A stretch of DNA of 64,000 bases from Sthenelais limicola (lineage: Eukaryota > Annelida > Polychaeta > Phyllodocida > Sigalionidae), in assembly GCA_942159475.1 (NCBI GenBank), contig OW804095.1:89045740-89109739 (forward strand). The letters are read 5' to 3'. Numbering within the stretch: the first letter of the stretch is position 1; each line of letters starts with the position of its first letter. Positions 46,247-58,666 of the stretch are shown in pieces. The notes under the pieces are model-generated. The model saw only the letters and a program-made list of their open reading frames with translations. It ran no database searches and was not told the origin of the DNA. A program made the position numbers and the translations under genes.

Positions 46247-47087
46247 ACAGTGGTCGGTTTTTTCTGATTTTTTGTCAGAAAATGACATTATATGCCAGAG
46301 TATTTCTACAGACATTTTGTGCATGTATGCAGCATATTTATCGACAATAATGAAACATTCTTCTGTGATAACCTACCTATGTGGTGTATCATTTGGGGCC
46401 AAGATTCGAGGTATTACCTGTGCTTCGATTTCTCATCCTGTGATAAAATCTTTGCTGAGGGGCATCGCCAAACTACCAGGGGCGGCAGTCTCCCCAGCAT
46501 CGCCTCTTCTACCTATGCATCTCATAAAAATCCGTGATTATGTGAACTTGAAGGACATTGAGCAATTTTTTGCTTGGTCAATTTTTATTTTTTTATTCCG
46601 CACAATGCTGAGAGTGGGTCATGTCATCATTTCTGACCATTCAATATTGAGGAAAGATATTACTTTCCATGGTTGGGGTATGGCGTGTGTGATTAGGTCT
46701 ACCAAGACATCGTCTACCCCCTTTGTGATCCCAGTAGCCAAATCTTCTTCTAAGGAGCTCTGTGCGGTTTATTATATGAAAAAGATATTTTCATACTCAT
46801 CGATTCCGGCATCGTCATGTGCATTTACCTTACCAGATGGATCTGTACTTTCATATGCCTATATTAACAATTTATTATCAGATTTGTGCTCAAGAGCTGG
46901 ACTATCTGGGCGTATATCTATGCACTCCCTGAGGCGTGGTTCTGCGACATATATGGCTTCAAAAGGGGCGTGCCTATCTGACATAAAAAACCGAGGTAAA
47001 TGGCGTAGTTCTTGTGTGGAAAAATACATTTCTCCTTCGTTGGATCATGAACTGAAAGTGGATGCTTTGATCTCATCGTCATTGTAG
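46056..47087 (+). CDS. Tyrosine recombinase of element 2
   Basis: 343 codons, in the +1 frame relative to pol and overlapping its end by 191 bases. The true start is uncertain: the overlap part shows no domain and the first ATG lies within the SAM-like domain. A splice-acceptor-like site (ATTCCTAG ending 46167) precedes the domain, which begins about LSKWRERV at 46170. Catalytic residues: Arg in TMLRVGH (codon 46611), HSLRR (His 46923, Arg 46932), GKW (Trp 47001) and Tyr in EKYIS (47025). It would insert the circular cDNA at the TAT core. Confidence 0.88.
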   Translation: MRILYLDCHIFIIHLEACCVFPKPGCVVLKDFYLIFLGLSKWRERVNYLQTLSVTSSTLTQRTRQWSVFSDFLSENDIICQSISTDILCMYAAYLSTIMKHSSVITYLCGVSFGAKIRGITCASISHPVIKSLLRGIAKLPGAAVSPASPLLPMHLIKIRDYVNLKDIEQFFAWSIFIFLFRTMLRVGHVIISDHSILRKDITFHGWGMACVIRSTKTSSTPFVIPVAKSSSKELCAVYYMKKIFSYSSIPASSCAFTLPDGSVLSYAYINNLLSDLCSRAGLSGRISMHSLRRGSATYMASKGACLSDIKNRGKWRSSCVEKYISPSLDHELKVDALISSSL

Positions 47088-47102
47088 TGTGTTTGGGCCT
47101 TT

Positions 47103-47178
47103 GGTGTTTATTAAACTGCTCTGCACGCCCAAACGGCACTACTGCTTTCCTCTCTTCATTACACGCCGTCGCACGTAT
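47103..47178 (+). repeat. B1 repeat of element 2
   Basis: 76 bases starting GGTGTTTATTAAACTGC. Differs from B2 at one base (TTACACG versus TTACATG). Its last three bases are the TAT core shared with A2. Confidence 0.95.
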
Positions 47179-47379
47179 GTATAGTTGGCATCACAACGCC
47201 CATACTGCGACCCACGTGGATATGTTTACCTCCGACTATGACGTCACTCGGAGTTCCCCGCGCGCTCAACCAATAGGAGCGCATGGAAGCTTTCCTCATC
47301 AAGTGCCACGCCCACGTTCGCCAGTTCAAATGTTTCACTCGACTAGTGAAGAACTATATATTCTCGCTTGAAAATTTTT
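47176..47379 (+). repeat. A2 repeat of element 2
   Basis: 204 bases, equal to A1 except for a missing TA. It repeats the E-box, CRE, CCAAT and TATA set, so it could also drive transcription outward through B2 into the flank. Confidence 0.95.
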
Positions 47380-47407
47380 TCTTATGTATTATATGTATTT
47401 GTTATAG

Positions 47408-47483
47408 GGTGTTTATTAAACTGCTCTGCACGCCCAAACGGCACTACTGCTTTCCTCTCTTCATTACATGCCGTCGCACGTAT
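47408..47483 (+). repeat. B2 terminal repeat of element 2
   Basis: Matches B1 and ends GCACGTAT against an AT-rich flank. The 28-base spacer from A2 lacks an AATAAA signal. Confidence 0.95.
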
Positions 47484-48143
47484 ATAATATATAATACATA
47501 TGATATATATATAAATTTGTATTTTTTATTCCTTTAGAAACAATTACAGGAATTGTTCGAGGGCATCCGCATTGCAGGTATTCCCGCCTGACCATAACTT
47601 AAGGCCCATTCACATTACAACGGCCGACTGGGTGTACGGCAATCGCACATTAAGAAAAACCAACGTAGAAGATCGTGGTAATGTGAACACATAAACGTAT
47701 CATAACGTGTGAGGTTGTACGGCAAAGTGCGATGGTAGAAACATGTTCCCACTTGCCCGATTTTCGCAATGTGGACATGCCGCATGTTCATTATATTCAT
47801 CGTACGGTGAAATGAACTTCACTTGGCATTTGTTATTGTGGTTTAAGTGAAATGTACATGAAATATACATGCCTATCGCATTATTGTGTATTTGTGTTAT
47901 TATTTCGTTAATTTTTCGTTATTATTTCGTCAGCCTCACTCTTTATGTGATACACAGAACCCACTTTCCAATGAATCAAGCTTTGACAGCGCAGAGCCGG
48001 GACGTCCTCACGGCTATGCGCGAAAGTCTGGTGAGGGGGGAGGGGCAGGGGAGATGAGACAGATAAGCCACAGCTATATAAACAATGACACCCTAGGAAG
48101 CATAGAAGTTAGAACAGACATCTCACTGGTGCCGTACGCTTTT
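47484..48143. other. Non-coding stretch
   Basis: Contains a segment beginning GGCCCATTCACATTAC at about 47604 with partly inverted GTACGGCAA-like words, suggestive of a MITE, but no second end was found. Confidence 0.4.
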
Positions 48144-48854
48144 CTAGACCATCCCTGACACAAGACCATGAAGGATCTTAGTTTTCACAAATTTCCACAA
48201 AAACCATAGTTTGTGGAGGCTGCTGTCCGCGTCCTTCTCGCTCCATGTAGCTGGCAGAGCCCCATATACGTCCATACTACTCATAGCCTCTAACAGCTTA
48301 ACTAGTACCAACTGAACCCTGTCCCACTCCTCCTTGGTGGGTTACTTGTTTGCAGTACTCCGACCATACAACTGACGCAATCCTGCATCATCTTATTCGC
48401 AATCGCAGGCTTGACATACTTGCCCTCATCCAAGCTATCCATAGCCAGGAGTTGGCAATAATTATTCTTTACTACCCGGTCCCCTGGCTCATGGCACCAT
48501 TGTAGTGAACCGCAGATTTGCAAGGGGTACAAGTCAAGGTCTTTTGGGGTTTATTTACTCTACACCCAGGTCAAAGCAATAAATAACTTGAACTAAACAA
48601 CAGAATGTTTGTGCCTTCCAGGCGTGAATCCGTAGTGTCAAGCACAGTCCCGCTCCTCATGAAGCATGGCATGCTTCTTCTACCATCTGCAGGAAGGTGT
48701 CTTTATAGGTATCTGACAGTTTGTATAGTGTGTCCCCCTGCTGGAACTGGCCGGTATTGCGTGTTGCTTCCAGCTCTGGTAGTGGTGCTTCCCATTGCTG
48801 CAGCATGGTGTTGGTTTTGTAGGCAGCAGGCATGCTATGATACGGCGGACCCAC
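48144..48854 (-). pseudogene. Decayed coding segment of unknown family
   Basis: Three minus-strand open pieces in different frames read like real protein: 48854-48657 (contains QQGDTLYKLSDTYKDTFLQM), 48532-48302 (YCQLLAMDSLDEGKYVKPAI) and 48341-48144 (PTKEEWDRVQLVLVKLLEAM). The last two overlap, so at least one frameshift is needed to join them, and stops separate the first. The composition (Trp, Glu, Asp, Lys balanced) is unlike nearby random frames. It could be a dead transposon protein or a host gene remnant. I do not recognise the family. Confidence 0.35.
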
Positions 48855-48859
48855 TACAT

Positions 48860-49870
48860 ACAGAAAAAATAGGAAAAATTGTCCTTTTCCTATAGACTTA
48901 GTGAACAGGCTTAAATTTTAGGGCTACCTGAAATGAAAACTAAGCTGGTAACATATTGTTTTATTGGCTTTTTGGATTCACTTAAACTTAGGTCAAGGAA
49001 TATTTTCAAATATAGAAAAATCAAAGTCCCTGCAAAAAGTATGGCTACAGAGCACTAGTACCTGATAAATGATTCATGACCACTGTCTATCCTTTTTTAG
49101 TCGCCGTTTGTTGGGATAGACCCCACAGTTGTAGGCATATAGACCAAGCCTACTAGCGGTAGATGTCTGGTTCTGGCCTCCACAAGCCTTTCCACTAGTT
49201 CATTTTGTGTTTTCGAAATCATTTATAATTTCCATTGTCACCAAGGTCACCCACTAAATTCATGGGCAAGTGCCCCGCTGAGTTACTGATGGGAATTCCT
49301 AGGCCCCCTCAATGCTACCATCACATTTTATTCACTAATACTACTATCCTACGTTTCTAAAATGCGCCACAAGAAACGGGAGGTAACATGGCGATGTAGC
49401 GGGAGCAAATAGCACTCATCCTCAGTACAGCTACGTTGCTGCTACCGCTTCCATAATATATGGGAGAAGTAGCTTGAGTAGTAGCGTGTCAATGGAACCC
49501 ACACTTTAGTCTGATACCCACTTCCAATGGGAAGAAGAGGGGGTTTTTTTGCATTCAAACAACAGTTCATTTTCAGTGACGAATATTTTTATCTCGATAA
49601 AAGTTCAACTACAAAACCTCCTCCGCTTGGAAGTTTCGATGTAATCGATGTTTGACATGGTAGTGGATATTAGGTTTGACATCAATAAAAAAATATTTTC
49701 TACTTTTTGTGCCTTCTCTTCTGATAGCCATCATGACCTTGAAGGATTTGAATAAATCTTGAAAGATTTTGACCTGTAGAGAAAACATATTGATTTTGTA
49801 ATTTGGTCTATTAAGTGGTGTTTCATCCCTCCTCCCCCCCTCCTCCCCCCGCGCATCAACAGCCCCCTAC

Positions 49871-49901
<31 letters not shown>

Positions 49902-52362
49902 AAAAAACAAAAAAACCCGGTGGGAGCAGATGATAGTCGGTACCACATGACTGTACTGGGGACGCAGGTCACTCCTGCCTATCTGTTATCTATGCGGTTG
50001 TAAAATACCCAGCACTGAGCACAACTGGCCCCTGTGGGGTACTGTCTTCTAATATGTCCCAGTGGTCAGCATTACAATACATGGTCCTATGTACTGTGAG
50101 CGACAGACATATAAGGAAACATTAGAAGGGTTTTAGCATGCCTGTATTTGTATAGAAGTTGTACGTTATCATTCCCTCCTCCCTTATGGCATACACTCTC
50201 AGTGTACATCTTATAAGAGAACCTGTCTAGAAGTATCAAATATGTACTGTTGCATAAGACATGCTTAGTTAAAATATTCCTTGCCAAGCTATTTTTCCTT
50301 GCTTAAGGAGGAAATACCCGCTGTAGGAATACAATTTAGCATTGTGTGTAGAAAACTCCTTCCCTGAAAGTTCCAGCTGCAAATCAGGAACTAGCTAAGG
50401 AATGAAAGTATTAAGTAAGGTGTTGTAATGCAACAGGCCTTGGATAATAGGAAACGAACTGCAAATGATGAACATAAGCAAACGCCATGCATGAGATGAG
50501 GTTGCATTTTCAAAAGTGTACCAAGCAAGACCTCAAATTACAACTTTGATTCCTTTCTAAAATTAAACACTACTTTCAGGACAACAGTATATGCATAGAC
50601 TGCAAATATTATTTCAAAATTTATTTTTTTTGCAATCGGCCTCAATATAAAAGAAACGTCTCCACTAGTTACATTGACCGGTGTTTCAGATGATAGACAA
50701 ATACGTTCATGCAAAATGTTAAAGCAATATGTACAGCATGTGGCAGAGCCGGATGCTCGTGGGGCAGTGTTTCCAGCACCCGCTACTACTTAGCCCTGCT
50801 TTCTCCTGCCATTGGCTTCCAATCCAATCTCTTGATGTCAGTATAGGGCCACGGGAGTTGTAGTACCGTTGGGGTGGACTAGGTGGCGTGCGTATTGATT
50901 AATTAGGTGATGTCGGCCAGCTCTAGTCAAGCGGTCGATCAATGCGATCGAGGTGTAATTATCTTGTCCAATGGCAACCCTCTACCTAGCCTAATCACTC
51001 CTACCTCATCACTCATTTATTATTCATATGCCAACCTTGCTCACTATCATACCGAGCCATCTGACGCTTATGCCTGCATGGCGATTCAGCCAATCGCGAA
51101 GAGTGTTTAATTAGCGTTGGGTCTCCCAGACCAATCAAAGCATGCGTAAGATTATAGTAATATTCCCGAGGATCACAACTGTGCTATAATTACTGCTTAT
51201 ACTGCTAGATTATAGTTGGTGTATGGATCAACACATAATAAAATTAACCATAGTGTTGCTGAAAGGTATTGGCCTACTGGAGAGAGTGCCAAGTCAGTGT
51301 CCATTCCCAGATAACAAAACACATCATTGTCCTTACATTTCACAAAATGACTGAACATCCTTTGCCTGTCATGTATTGTATTGTAGTATTGTTGCCAAAT
51401 TAAATATTTAAATGCACAATATATGTATCTAGGTGCTAGTTGGTTGTTCCTCAACTCTGTCTAACCTAGCAATGATTACAAGTCCGTGAACATAGTAATA
51501 GTTATAGTATAACGGTATAGCATTGTGTAAAACTATTCGAATGTGCTGTTGAAGTCACACATAATTCAGGAAGTGTCCGTCTATTTACCAAAGCTTGTCA
51601 CCAGGGTATAAGGTCAGGCCCAGACTTAACCCCAGAATATTTATTTACATGGAGACAGATGTTGTTCTCCATTATTGAGTTACCGAAGACGATCTGTACA
51701 ATTTAGTGGTACACCTGAGGAATCTACTCAGCTTAAAATATTCTACAGCAGTTCCGGTTCCGGACAGACCGTCAATGTCTCCCTTTCCGTTTTCAAAAAG
51801 CGCCCAAAATTTAAACACTAAGAGTATACATATATATATAATATAGCTTCAAAATGAACGTGTATAAACTAATTAGCTATTAGTATGCATTCTAACCAGC
51901 TTGAACCATCCTATTTCTGGCAGTCTCATCCACACAAGTCTTCTAATTCATTTCCTAATTTAGATGACCCAAATACCCCGATAAATAGACACTACAGAAA
52001 GAGAAAATCAAAGTGATATCTTTATCCTTAGACATTCTTATTGCAGAGTTTGAATGCAGTTCAACCTTTTCTATGATCCATCACAACCATACAACAATAC
52101 ACAAATTCAATAAAGATTCAATGGAACTAAATAAAAGAAAAAAAGGTCCATCAAAGAAAGTTACATCGACTCTCCCCCTTTGGATGAGCAGGTATTAATA
52201 AATTGTTGTGGGCTCTATTAGTTTTCTAATTAGAATGAAATTCGAAATTATACTTAATGAATGTGTAGGAACAATGTTACTTGAAATTTAGCATAAAACT
52301 TCCATTCCGCTTCATAGGGCTTTTACATGAGACGTTAGTGATTTTACTTTATTTGTGGATGC
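48860..52362. other. Non-coding stretch with homopolymer tract
   Basis: No gene is supported. A pyrimidine-rich tract at about 49828-49901 ends in an 18-base C run (49870-49887) and a short CA repeat; it could form G-quadruplex or triplex structures. Nothing else stands out. Confidence 0.5.
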
Positions 52363-52787
52363 TGCTGACGTTAGGCGACATATTTGTACCATAGAGACAA
52401 CCTGTATTGTAGAACTCCCTAGAATTGATGTATAGTAGTTATACAATTAAAATTTAAATACATCTTTACTTCAGGGCACGTATTTCCATGACAAAATATA
52501 GAATGTCTGTTACCATGAAACACTTTTTTAAATTAAACGTATTTTGCAAGCTAATTCTAGTTGGTTATGGATGGCTAGTTCAGACAGTGTACACACAAAT
52601 CATACTTGGTCCATTTTCCAGCATGCTCTGTGGTTGAAACTTGTATATTTATAATCAAATTTAAGCATATATCAATTTCTATTGGCTTTTCTATGTGCAT
52701 CAATTAAAATCGAGGTAGACTTGATAAAAATTATTAATTTTGTCACTGTTAATATTGATATTTCCATGTGCTGACGTTAGGCGACAT
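52363..52787. repeat. 19-bp direct repeats 406 bp apart
   Basis: TGCTGACGTTAGGCGACAT at 52363-52381 recurs exactly at 52769-52787, and both are followed within three bases by ATTTGT. The sequence between is AT-rich without coding or terminal inverted repeats. Confidence 0.85.
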
Positions 52788-55204
52788 GCTATTTGTGATC
52801 AATTGCGGCTTGAGATGCTCTGTTGGGGTATATGGGATTCGTACCACAATATGGTAATAGACAGGTGGCACATGCACAAAAGACAAGGACCAACATAATT
52901 TCCCTTATGTATATGGGTATGGTTGATCCAGAGGCAACTGAGACTCAAGAAAACTAAGTACATGTTATTCCAATATTCATAGATTGTGGTACAATAGATC
53001 CCAAGTCAGTTCAATCGGAAATATCACTACCGATGCCATTATATACAATTGCGATAAACAAAACTGTAGTTTGACCGGATAGATCACTATTTACATATGA
53101 TATGAAGGGTAAATAATATGTATGTTTAGCTTTGGGACTTTGTCTAAGCATAACAAAGCAGACAGGGTACTATGGGTTTCTGGATAACGGTGCCCTAACC
53201 GACCTTTTAAACTGCCTTTTTTTAAATGCATCTATTAAATGTGAAGCCTTTTTCTCAACTCAAATACGGGATACATTGCACAACTCTTTCGCGAGTGGCA
53301 TTTAGACTTTAATTAGTATTGCCGGTGGGCATAGTATCAGTCGTAAAACCGCCGTTTATTTGGTTACAGAGTGTTATTGCCAAACGAATGGGGGATTTGC
53401 ATGCCTCATTGCGCATGTCTATTAAAGTGCATGCTGGGATAGATTCAATGCAAATCTGACATACAAGTATTTAGCAACATTTCTGTCGAAAAATGGAAGG
53501 ATCTTTTCACCAAGATCATAGCTTGTGTAAATGATCTATAAAAAAAAACAACTGCATGATTGGAAAGATAAAGTCTTGTTTTGTGGGCATGGCTATTTAT
53601 ATGAGATCACTGTTATATATTCGATGCTGAACGTGACATGTTTTCTATAGCTTTTACACTGACATACAACTTCCATAATTCCATATAAATCAAGTTGGCG
53701 GGCATGCAAACCCCTTACTGGTATTTGTTGGAAGATTATTTTTCTTCCCGCTTTCCCGAATATCAAATTGCCTTTTTCATCGGATAGGCTCACAGATTAC
53801 GTTTTCATTTTCTAAACAGTAAGCAGTCTAGTTTGTTGAATGATCTGTATATTGAATCGATTACCAGTTTTTTAATATAACAGGTAGACCTTAGGTAGTC
53901 CATGCACTCGTAGTCGAATGCATGGACAAATAAAATGCATTGTTAACGTATCCGAAGATGTGTGCTAGCGTGTTTTCAATCGACCCTGTTGTTACGCATA
54001 TAATATGACTGAAAGCAACAGCAGGGTGGGTGGGATGCATTCTTATGCTCTCCCGCACCTTCATCACTCGCTAGCATCAACTAGCATCTAGGTCCCTAGT
54101 GGCTGGATGACCTGGACATTTAAAACAGCACTGACTTCAAGTTCATAGTGCCCCAGATCGATACCCCTTTTTTAGTCTTGACCGCTGCTACCGGTACAAA
54201 ATTCAAGTGTAATGTTAGTGCTAAATCTGAGGGGTCACCTCTTTGGGGAGCGATATTCATTCATATCATGCCATATTTCTTTTTATAAAAAAAGAGATAC
54301 TGTAGTTTTCTTACTATTTGTGAGTGCGATAAAAAGGAGTTCTTCCGATCCCCATCCATCAAAATAGTGTGGTCTTTCCTCTAAAGCAGTGTTATAATGG
54401 CTGCGTGAATGGGACCTGGGCAACTGTTCGTTTCCCATCACACGTTTACAGTGAGAGCTTGTCAGAGAGGGAGACATAGTTTATTTATGATACAATGGTT
54501 CGGGCTGAATGCTCAGACCAACCATGACCAAGCCACATCTCCTCTCCTACATCTATTGGGTGAATACTACCCAGTAACAGTATGAATCCTATAAATTGGC
54601 ACTACCTTCAACAGGAGTAGTTTAAATGTTCCCCGACTATTTTCTGTTTTACTGGATTAGTGTATGCTTCCTAATCCGCCTATATTACTATAACCCGATT
54701 TTGTATACACAGGCGGTACACAGGAGACGGGATGAATTCGGATAGGATCTCAATACCTTCTTTTGTCAATGTCCATAGTGTCGAACGGTATACATACATG
54801 TACTTCGTAACATAGGAATTTAGCTACTCTTTTCTTTTCTTTCATTCCATTATCATATCGCCTAAGATGAGGTGAAAATTCTCTGACAAGACTATATACA
54901 ACATTTTCTTTCCAAGTGCATCTACATAACCCCAGGTTCATTGAAAAGCTTGATAGTGTAGCGACTTGGCTGGAGACTACAGTCGAGTTCCTCTTCTTTG
55001 TTCTCTGCGGTTGCGTGCCTATTTCACGTCGCTATTAGCATAGTAGCCAGTTGTTATCCTCCAGCCGATGCCCCCAGCAGTTGCAATTATAATGCTCCCA
55101 GTACTAAAAAGAACGGCCCCTCGGCGTTTCCTTATACTGTATTTTCCTGGCTGGGTGTATACTTAGTGTATCCTCATCACTAGGGGAGAAAATACCCCAA
55201 AACA
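52788..55204. other. Non-coding stretch
   Basis: No supported gene, RNA or repeat on either strand. Confidence 0.5.
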
Positions 55205-55527
55205 AGTAAGAAAATATATACCCATGGAAACAGGGTAAGATTACTAGAAAGAAATAAGGGGGAAAATATTTACAATTTTCCTTGGATGAATTTTGGAACA
55301 TAAAAAAACAGATTGTTCCCTTATTTGAAAAATTTACGAGACGATATTCAGAAACTTACCAAGAAATAAGTCAGAAAATATATGTGCGCATACACACAAC
55401 AAGATACTAGAAACAAATAAGGGGGATACATCTTTACAATTTTCCTTAGCTGAATTTGGAGGATAAAAAGAACCAAATCGTTCCCTTATTTCGGAAATTG
55501 AGGAGACGATATCCATGAACGTCCCAG
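55205..55527. repeat. Tandem duplication of a 160-base unit
   Basis: Two diverged head-to-tail units (about 55205-55361 and 55363-55527) share AATAAGGGGGA, ACAATTTTCCTT, TTCCCTTATTT and GAGACGATAT in the same order. A minus-strand open frame of 133 codons (55334-55735) crosses the second unit, but the first unit has a stop at the equivalent place, so coding is doubtful. Confidence 0.7.
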
Positions 55528-56088
55528 CAATTGTGCCAGTAGAACCTATAAAATATATAAATGCACAGAAATAAAAAAGAGCGCGTTCTTGCTGGAATTC
55601 CAGAGCCTGTATGTGTTTTGGCATGGGGTGAAGTAGTTGGCAGCGAACACTATGGAAGGAGCAATTGTATTGAGAGCCAGATCTCCAAGTATGTGAGGCA
55701 AGGAACATTAACAATTCCGATTCGCTCGTGAGCATTTGTAGCTGCTACTAAGTATCAAAATCAATGGTGCACAAAATGGGAGTCGGTTGTAGATATATAT
55801 ATAATTTCGAGTTCAAGGTTCTGGTATGATGACTATATCATGCGAGCGTCCTTGAATTGTAGCGAGGAATGTGTTTTCAGTATACATGTACGTCCAGTAT
55901 GTCCAGGAAAATGCAATTAAAATCCCATAAGGACGCCAACGTCAAAGCCAGGAAAGCCGCTGTAGTTAGCACAGTAGGCTATCACTGACATACTATTCTT
56001 ATCTGATCTGAGAGGCTCTGGGCTAATAAAATGTGTTTGGAGAAAACCTGACCACCTTTACTTAAACTTCAAGTACAAACAGTTATCC

Positions 56089-56397
56089 TATATATAGAGA
56101 ATGGAACGAGCTGGCAATAATCGAAAATTTATTGGACGAGATTTGTCCGCAAATAGAGAATTTAATTCTATTTAATCGTCTGCTTTTTATTATGTATTTT
56201 TATGATCATGGTACCAGAACTAAAGGTGGATTACCAATCGTGGGGATTTGTTTACATGCTTCGCGGAGAGCCAAGGCTCCGCGAAGTATAGCAACAGAGC
56301 TATTTTTAGACAACTACATTTTTATAGTACGCATACTATATGAATATTTTTATAGCACCCCACTTATTGCACCCCTCGAGAGGGATGCACGTATTAT
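56089..56397. mobile_element. Hairpin-bearing repeat element, short copy
   Basis: Shares long blocks with 63271-63862: GGCAATAATCGAAAATTTAT, GGATTACCAATCG, GGGGATTTGTTTACATGCT and AGCTATTTTTAGACAACTAC. A perfect 10-bp hairpin, CTTCGCGGAG / CTCCGCGAAG, lies at about 56260-56288. Compared with the long copy it lacks about 250 bases. Confidence 0.7.
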
Positions 56398-58584
56398 AAA
56401 CTGGTATATATAGGTTTTATAATTTTCTATATCTGAACTGGTAATAATTGTTAACGGTAAAAAAAATGCTGGATTCTCCGATTAGTTTTTATAGTAGTTG
56501 ATTTTTTATCTGATTTGAAAACTTTTATTGCAGACATACTGCCATTAGAGGATTTCTCCGGCATTCAGGAGGTTTTCGGTAACTCGACTGCATACAACAC
56601 TATTTCCTCATAAACAAGACTTCTCTAGTTAGAGAGACAAGGGGAACAAAAGTAACATAGGTTCACTTATTATCGCTTATTATCGGCATATAACAGCAGC
56701 ATAATATTGATGAATCCGGTCATCTAAGTCATAATATCAGTAAATAATTATGGTCAGATTTCTTAGGTCGTAATGCAGCTTTAAGGCATCGATAAACCAT
56801 GTATGGGTTTCAATCCTGAAGTTATACTGCGATGCATGGTTGTTTTGTCCTTACTAAAAAGTATACTGTATGTACAGCCGACCGTCTATACGGTATTCTG
56901 TGTCTATTATATTGTCGTTACCCCGTTTTTAACAAATTATGTGTTTATCAGGATATATGCAGTACGCCTGGTTGTGGTATCTTAGTATGAACATATCTGC
57001 ATATTTTTTTGAGTTGGTAACTTCTTTTTATTACTCGTGTATGAGCTGGACATGAGCTCTAGATGTAATTAACAAATTTCTTCTTCTCAGCGACTTCTGA
57101 TAACAGTGTACTTGTTACATAATGTTGAAACGCTGAATGAAAATATTAAAATACAATACGTTTGTGTCTGGGTTCTTTGACCTTCATGCGAAAGTATATA
57201 TGACTCGGATCAAAGGTGATGCATGTGTACTGATCTCGATATAGTTTCTCATGATCATTCCATTGCATTACAGCCTGCTTCTAAATAGCTCCCATGTCCT
57301 TGAAACATTCCATTAATGCCTCAAGCTATGAATACCAGGTCTGTTGGTGCTCTAATAATTTCTAAAATATAACTTCTCGTTACAGAAGTATTCAAGGTTA
57401 TTTTCTATGGTATTCAGATTTCGTCCGCTGTTATAACCGGAATCTTAATATTGCAATTATGTAGTGTAGAAGAAAATTGTGGCTGCATTTCTTTCTGACA
57501 TGCAAACAAGCTATTGAAGCGATCGATTCTCTAAGCGGCTGCAGCCTTTTTTATTTTACCGCATTTGCACGCGGCTATGAACCGTGAATGGTCTATCCGG
57601 TATGATCACCGGAGGAATAAGCCTTTTGTGACCAGGAGGGTTGGTTTATGTACCCAGCACACAGGGTCTTGCCTTAAGAGGAAGCTGTCATGATGGGCTT
57701 ATCAGGACCGCTCATCGGGGGAATTTGTGGGTGGGTTTTACGAAGCTGTTATTATTGCATCCGTTACAGGCACCAACTTATCATATAGGAGGCGTTTCTC
57801 CACACACCCCTCAATGTATTAATCTTTCACTCCAGTACATATTATATCATTGTCCTCTTTCACCATCAGAAGCAGTAGCTTCAAAGGATTTGATTGTAGA
57901 GGGGGTGAGGCTATGGATTGTTGCAAAGCGTTGTTGCGCTATTATTGGGTCCCTTCCCCCTCATGCATCTGAAGGTTTTTTTTAAGCTGTTGTCTTAGTT
58001 ACCATCGGGCGAAAATTAAACATTTAATAACAAAAGTTTTAATCCATTTGATTGAGTTCACACACTTTTATATATGACATGAAATTGAGTGCATTCAAAT
58101 AAAAGGTTGCAAGAAAACAGAACCCCATACTGTTTCTAATTTGTATTCCATTCATTTCCAACCCATCTAAATGTTATTTTACCAAACTTTTAAAGGATTT
58201 TGTCCGCCTGTTTATGCTACAGGACTTCCTATACATATATAAAGGTTGACCTTTATATTTTACAGACCCTCTCGATGTTGTTTCCTGTGGTGGCTTTACT
58301 TATTATCGCTCACCGTTGCCGTTTGCTCTCGGCCGATTCCACTTCAAATTGTTGTATAGTATAAGCATTTATAACAGCAGCAAAATGTGTGATTATATTT
58401 AGTCCATGACATAGATGTTGACATAATGCTCCTAAAATCTCATTAATTTCCTATAAATACTTTTTATGCTATGGCAAAATGAATTGAATCATATTCCAAC
58501 TTTCAACTGGCCACATACGCACCCATGTGCTGGTGTTGTGTGTCTGAAATGTAGGCCATGCTTGTATCCAAGGCTGTGATTGGC
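56398..58584. other. Non-coding stretch
   Basis: No supported gene. A 114-codon plus-strand frame at 57641-57985 has no recognisable domain. Confidence 0.5.
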
Positions 58585-58614
58585 TGCAGGTCAAGGTCAT
58601 GCAGGTCAAGGTCA
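58585..58614 (+). promoter_or_regulatory. Tandem AGGTCAAGGTCA, nuclear-receptor-like sites
   Basis: A perfect tandem pair of the 15-mer TGCAGGTCAAGGTCA. Each unit holds AGGTCAAGGTCA, a direct repeat of the nuclear receptor half site with no spacer (DR0), and TCAAGGTCA, the extended monomer site of SF-1 and ERR type receptors. Regulatory use is inferred from motif only. Confidence 0.35.
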
Positions 58615-58666
58615 TGAATTTTGTTGCAGCTCTGAAAGATTTACCTGCAACACTTTTTTACAGCTC

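Larger units (their letters stand above)
43103..47483 (+). mobile_element. Ngaro-like tyrosine-recombinase retrotransposon, element 2
   Basis: A complete 4.4 kb element with the same A1 - genes - B1 - A2 - B2 layout as element 1 but with unrelated repeat sequences and strongly diverged proteins. A1 (43103-43308) and A2 (47176-47379) differ by a two-base TA indel; B1 (47103-47178) and B2 (47408-47483) differ by one base, so it is young but slightly older than element 1. It is inserted in a TA-rich microsatellite; B1 and A2 share TAT, also found at both outer borders. It encodes a Gag-like protein, RT with complete RNase H, and tyrosine recombinase. Confidence 0.92.

Noticed and set aside
47604..47820. 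GGCCCATTCACATTAC segment as a complete MITE
   Set aside because: No matching inverted end found within several kb.
55334..55735. 133-codon minus-strand frame as a host gene
   Set aside because: Half lies in a tandem repeat whose other unit has a stop; no family recognised.
57641..57985. 114-codon plus-strand frame
   Set aside because: No domain and no flanking splice sites of quality.
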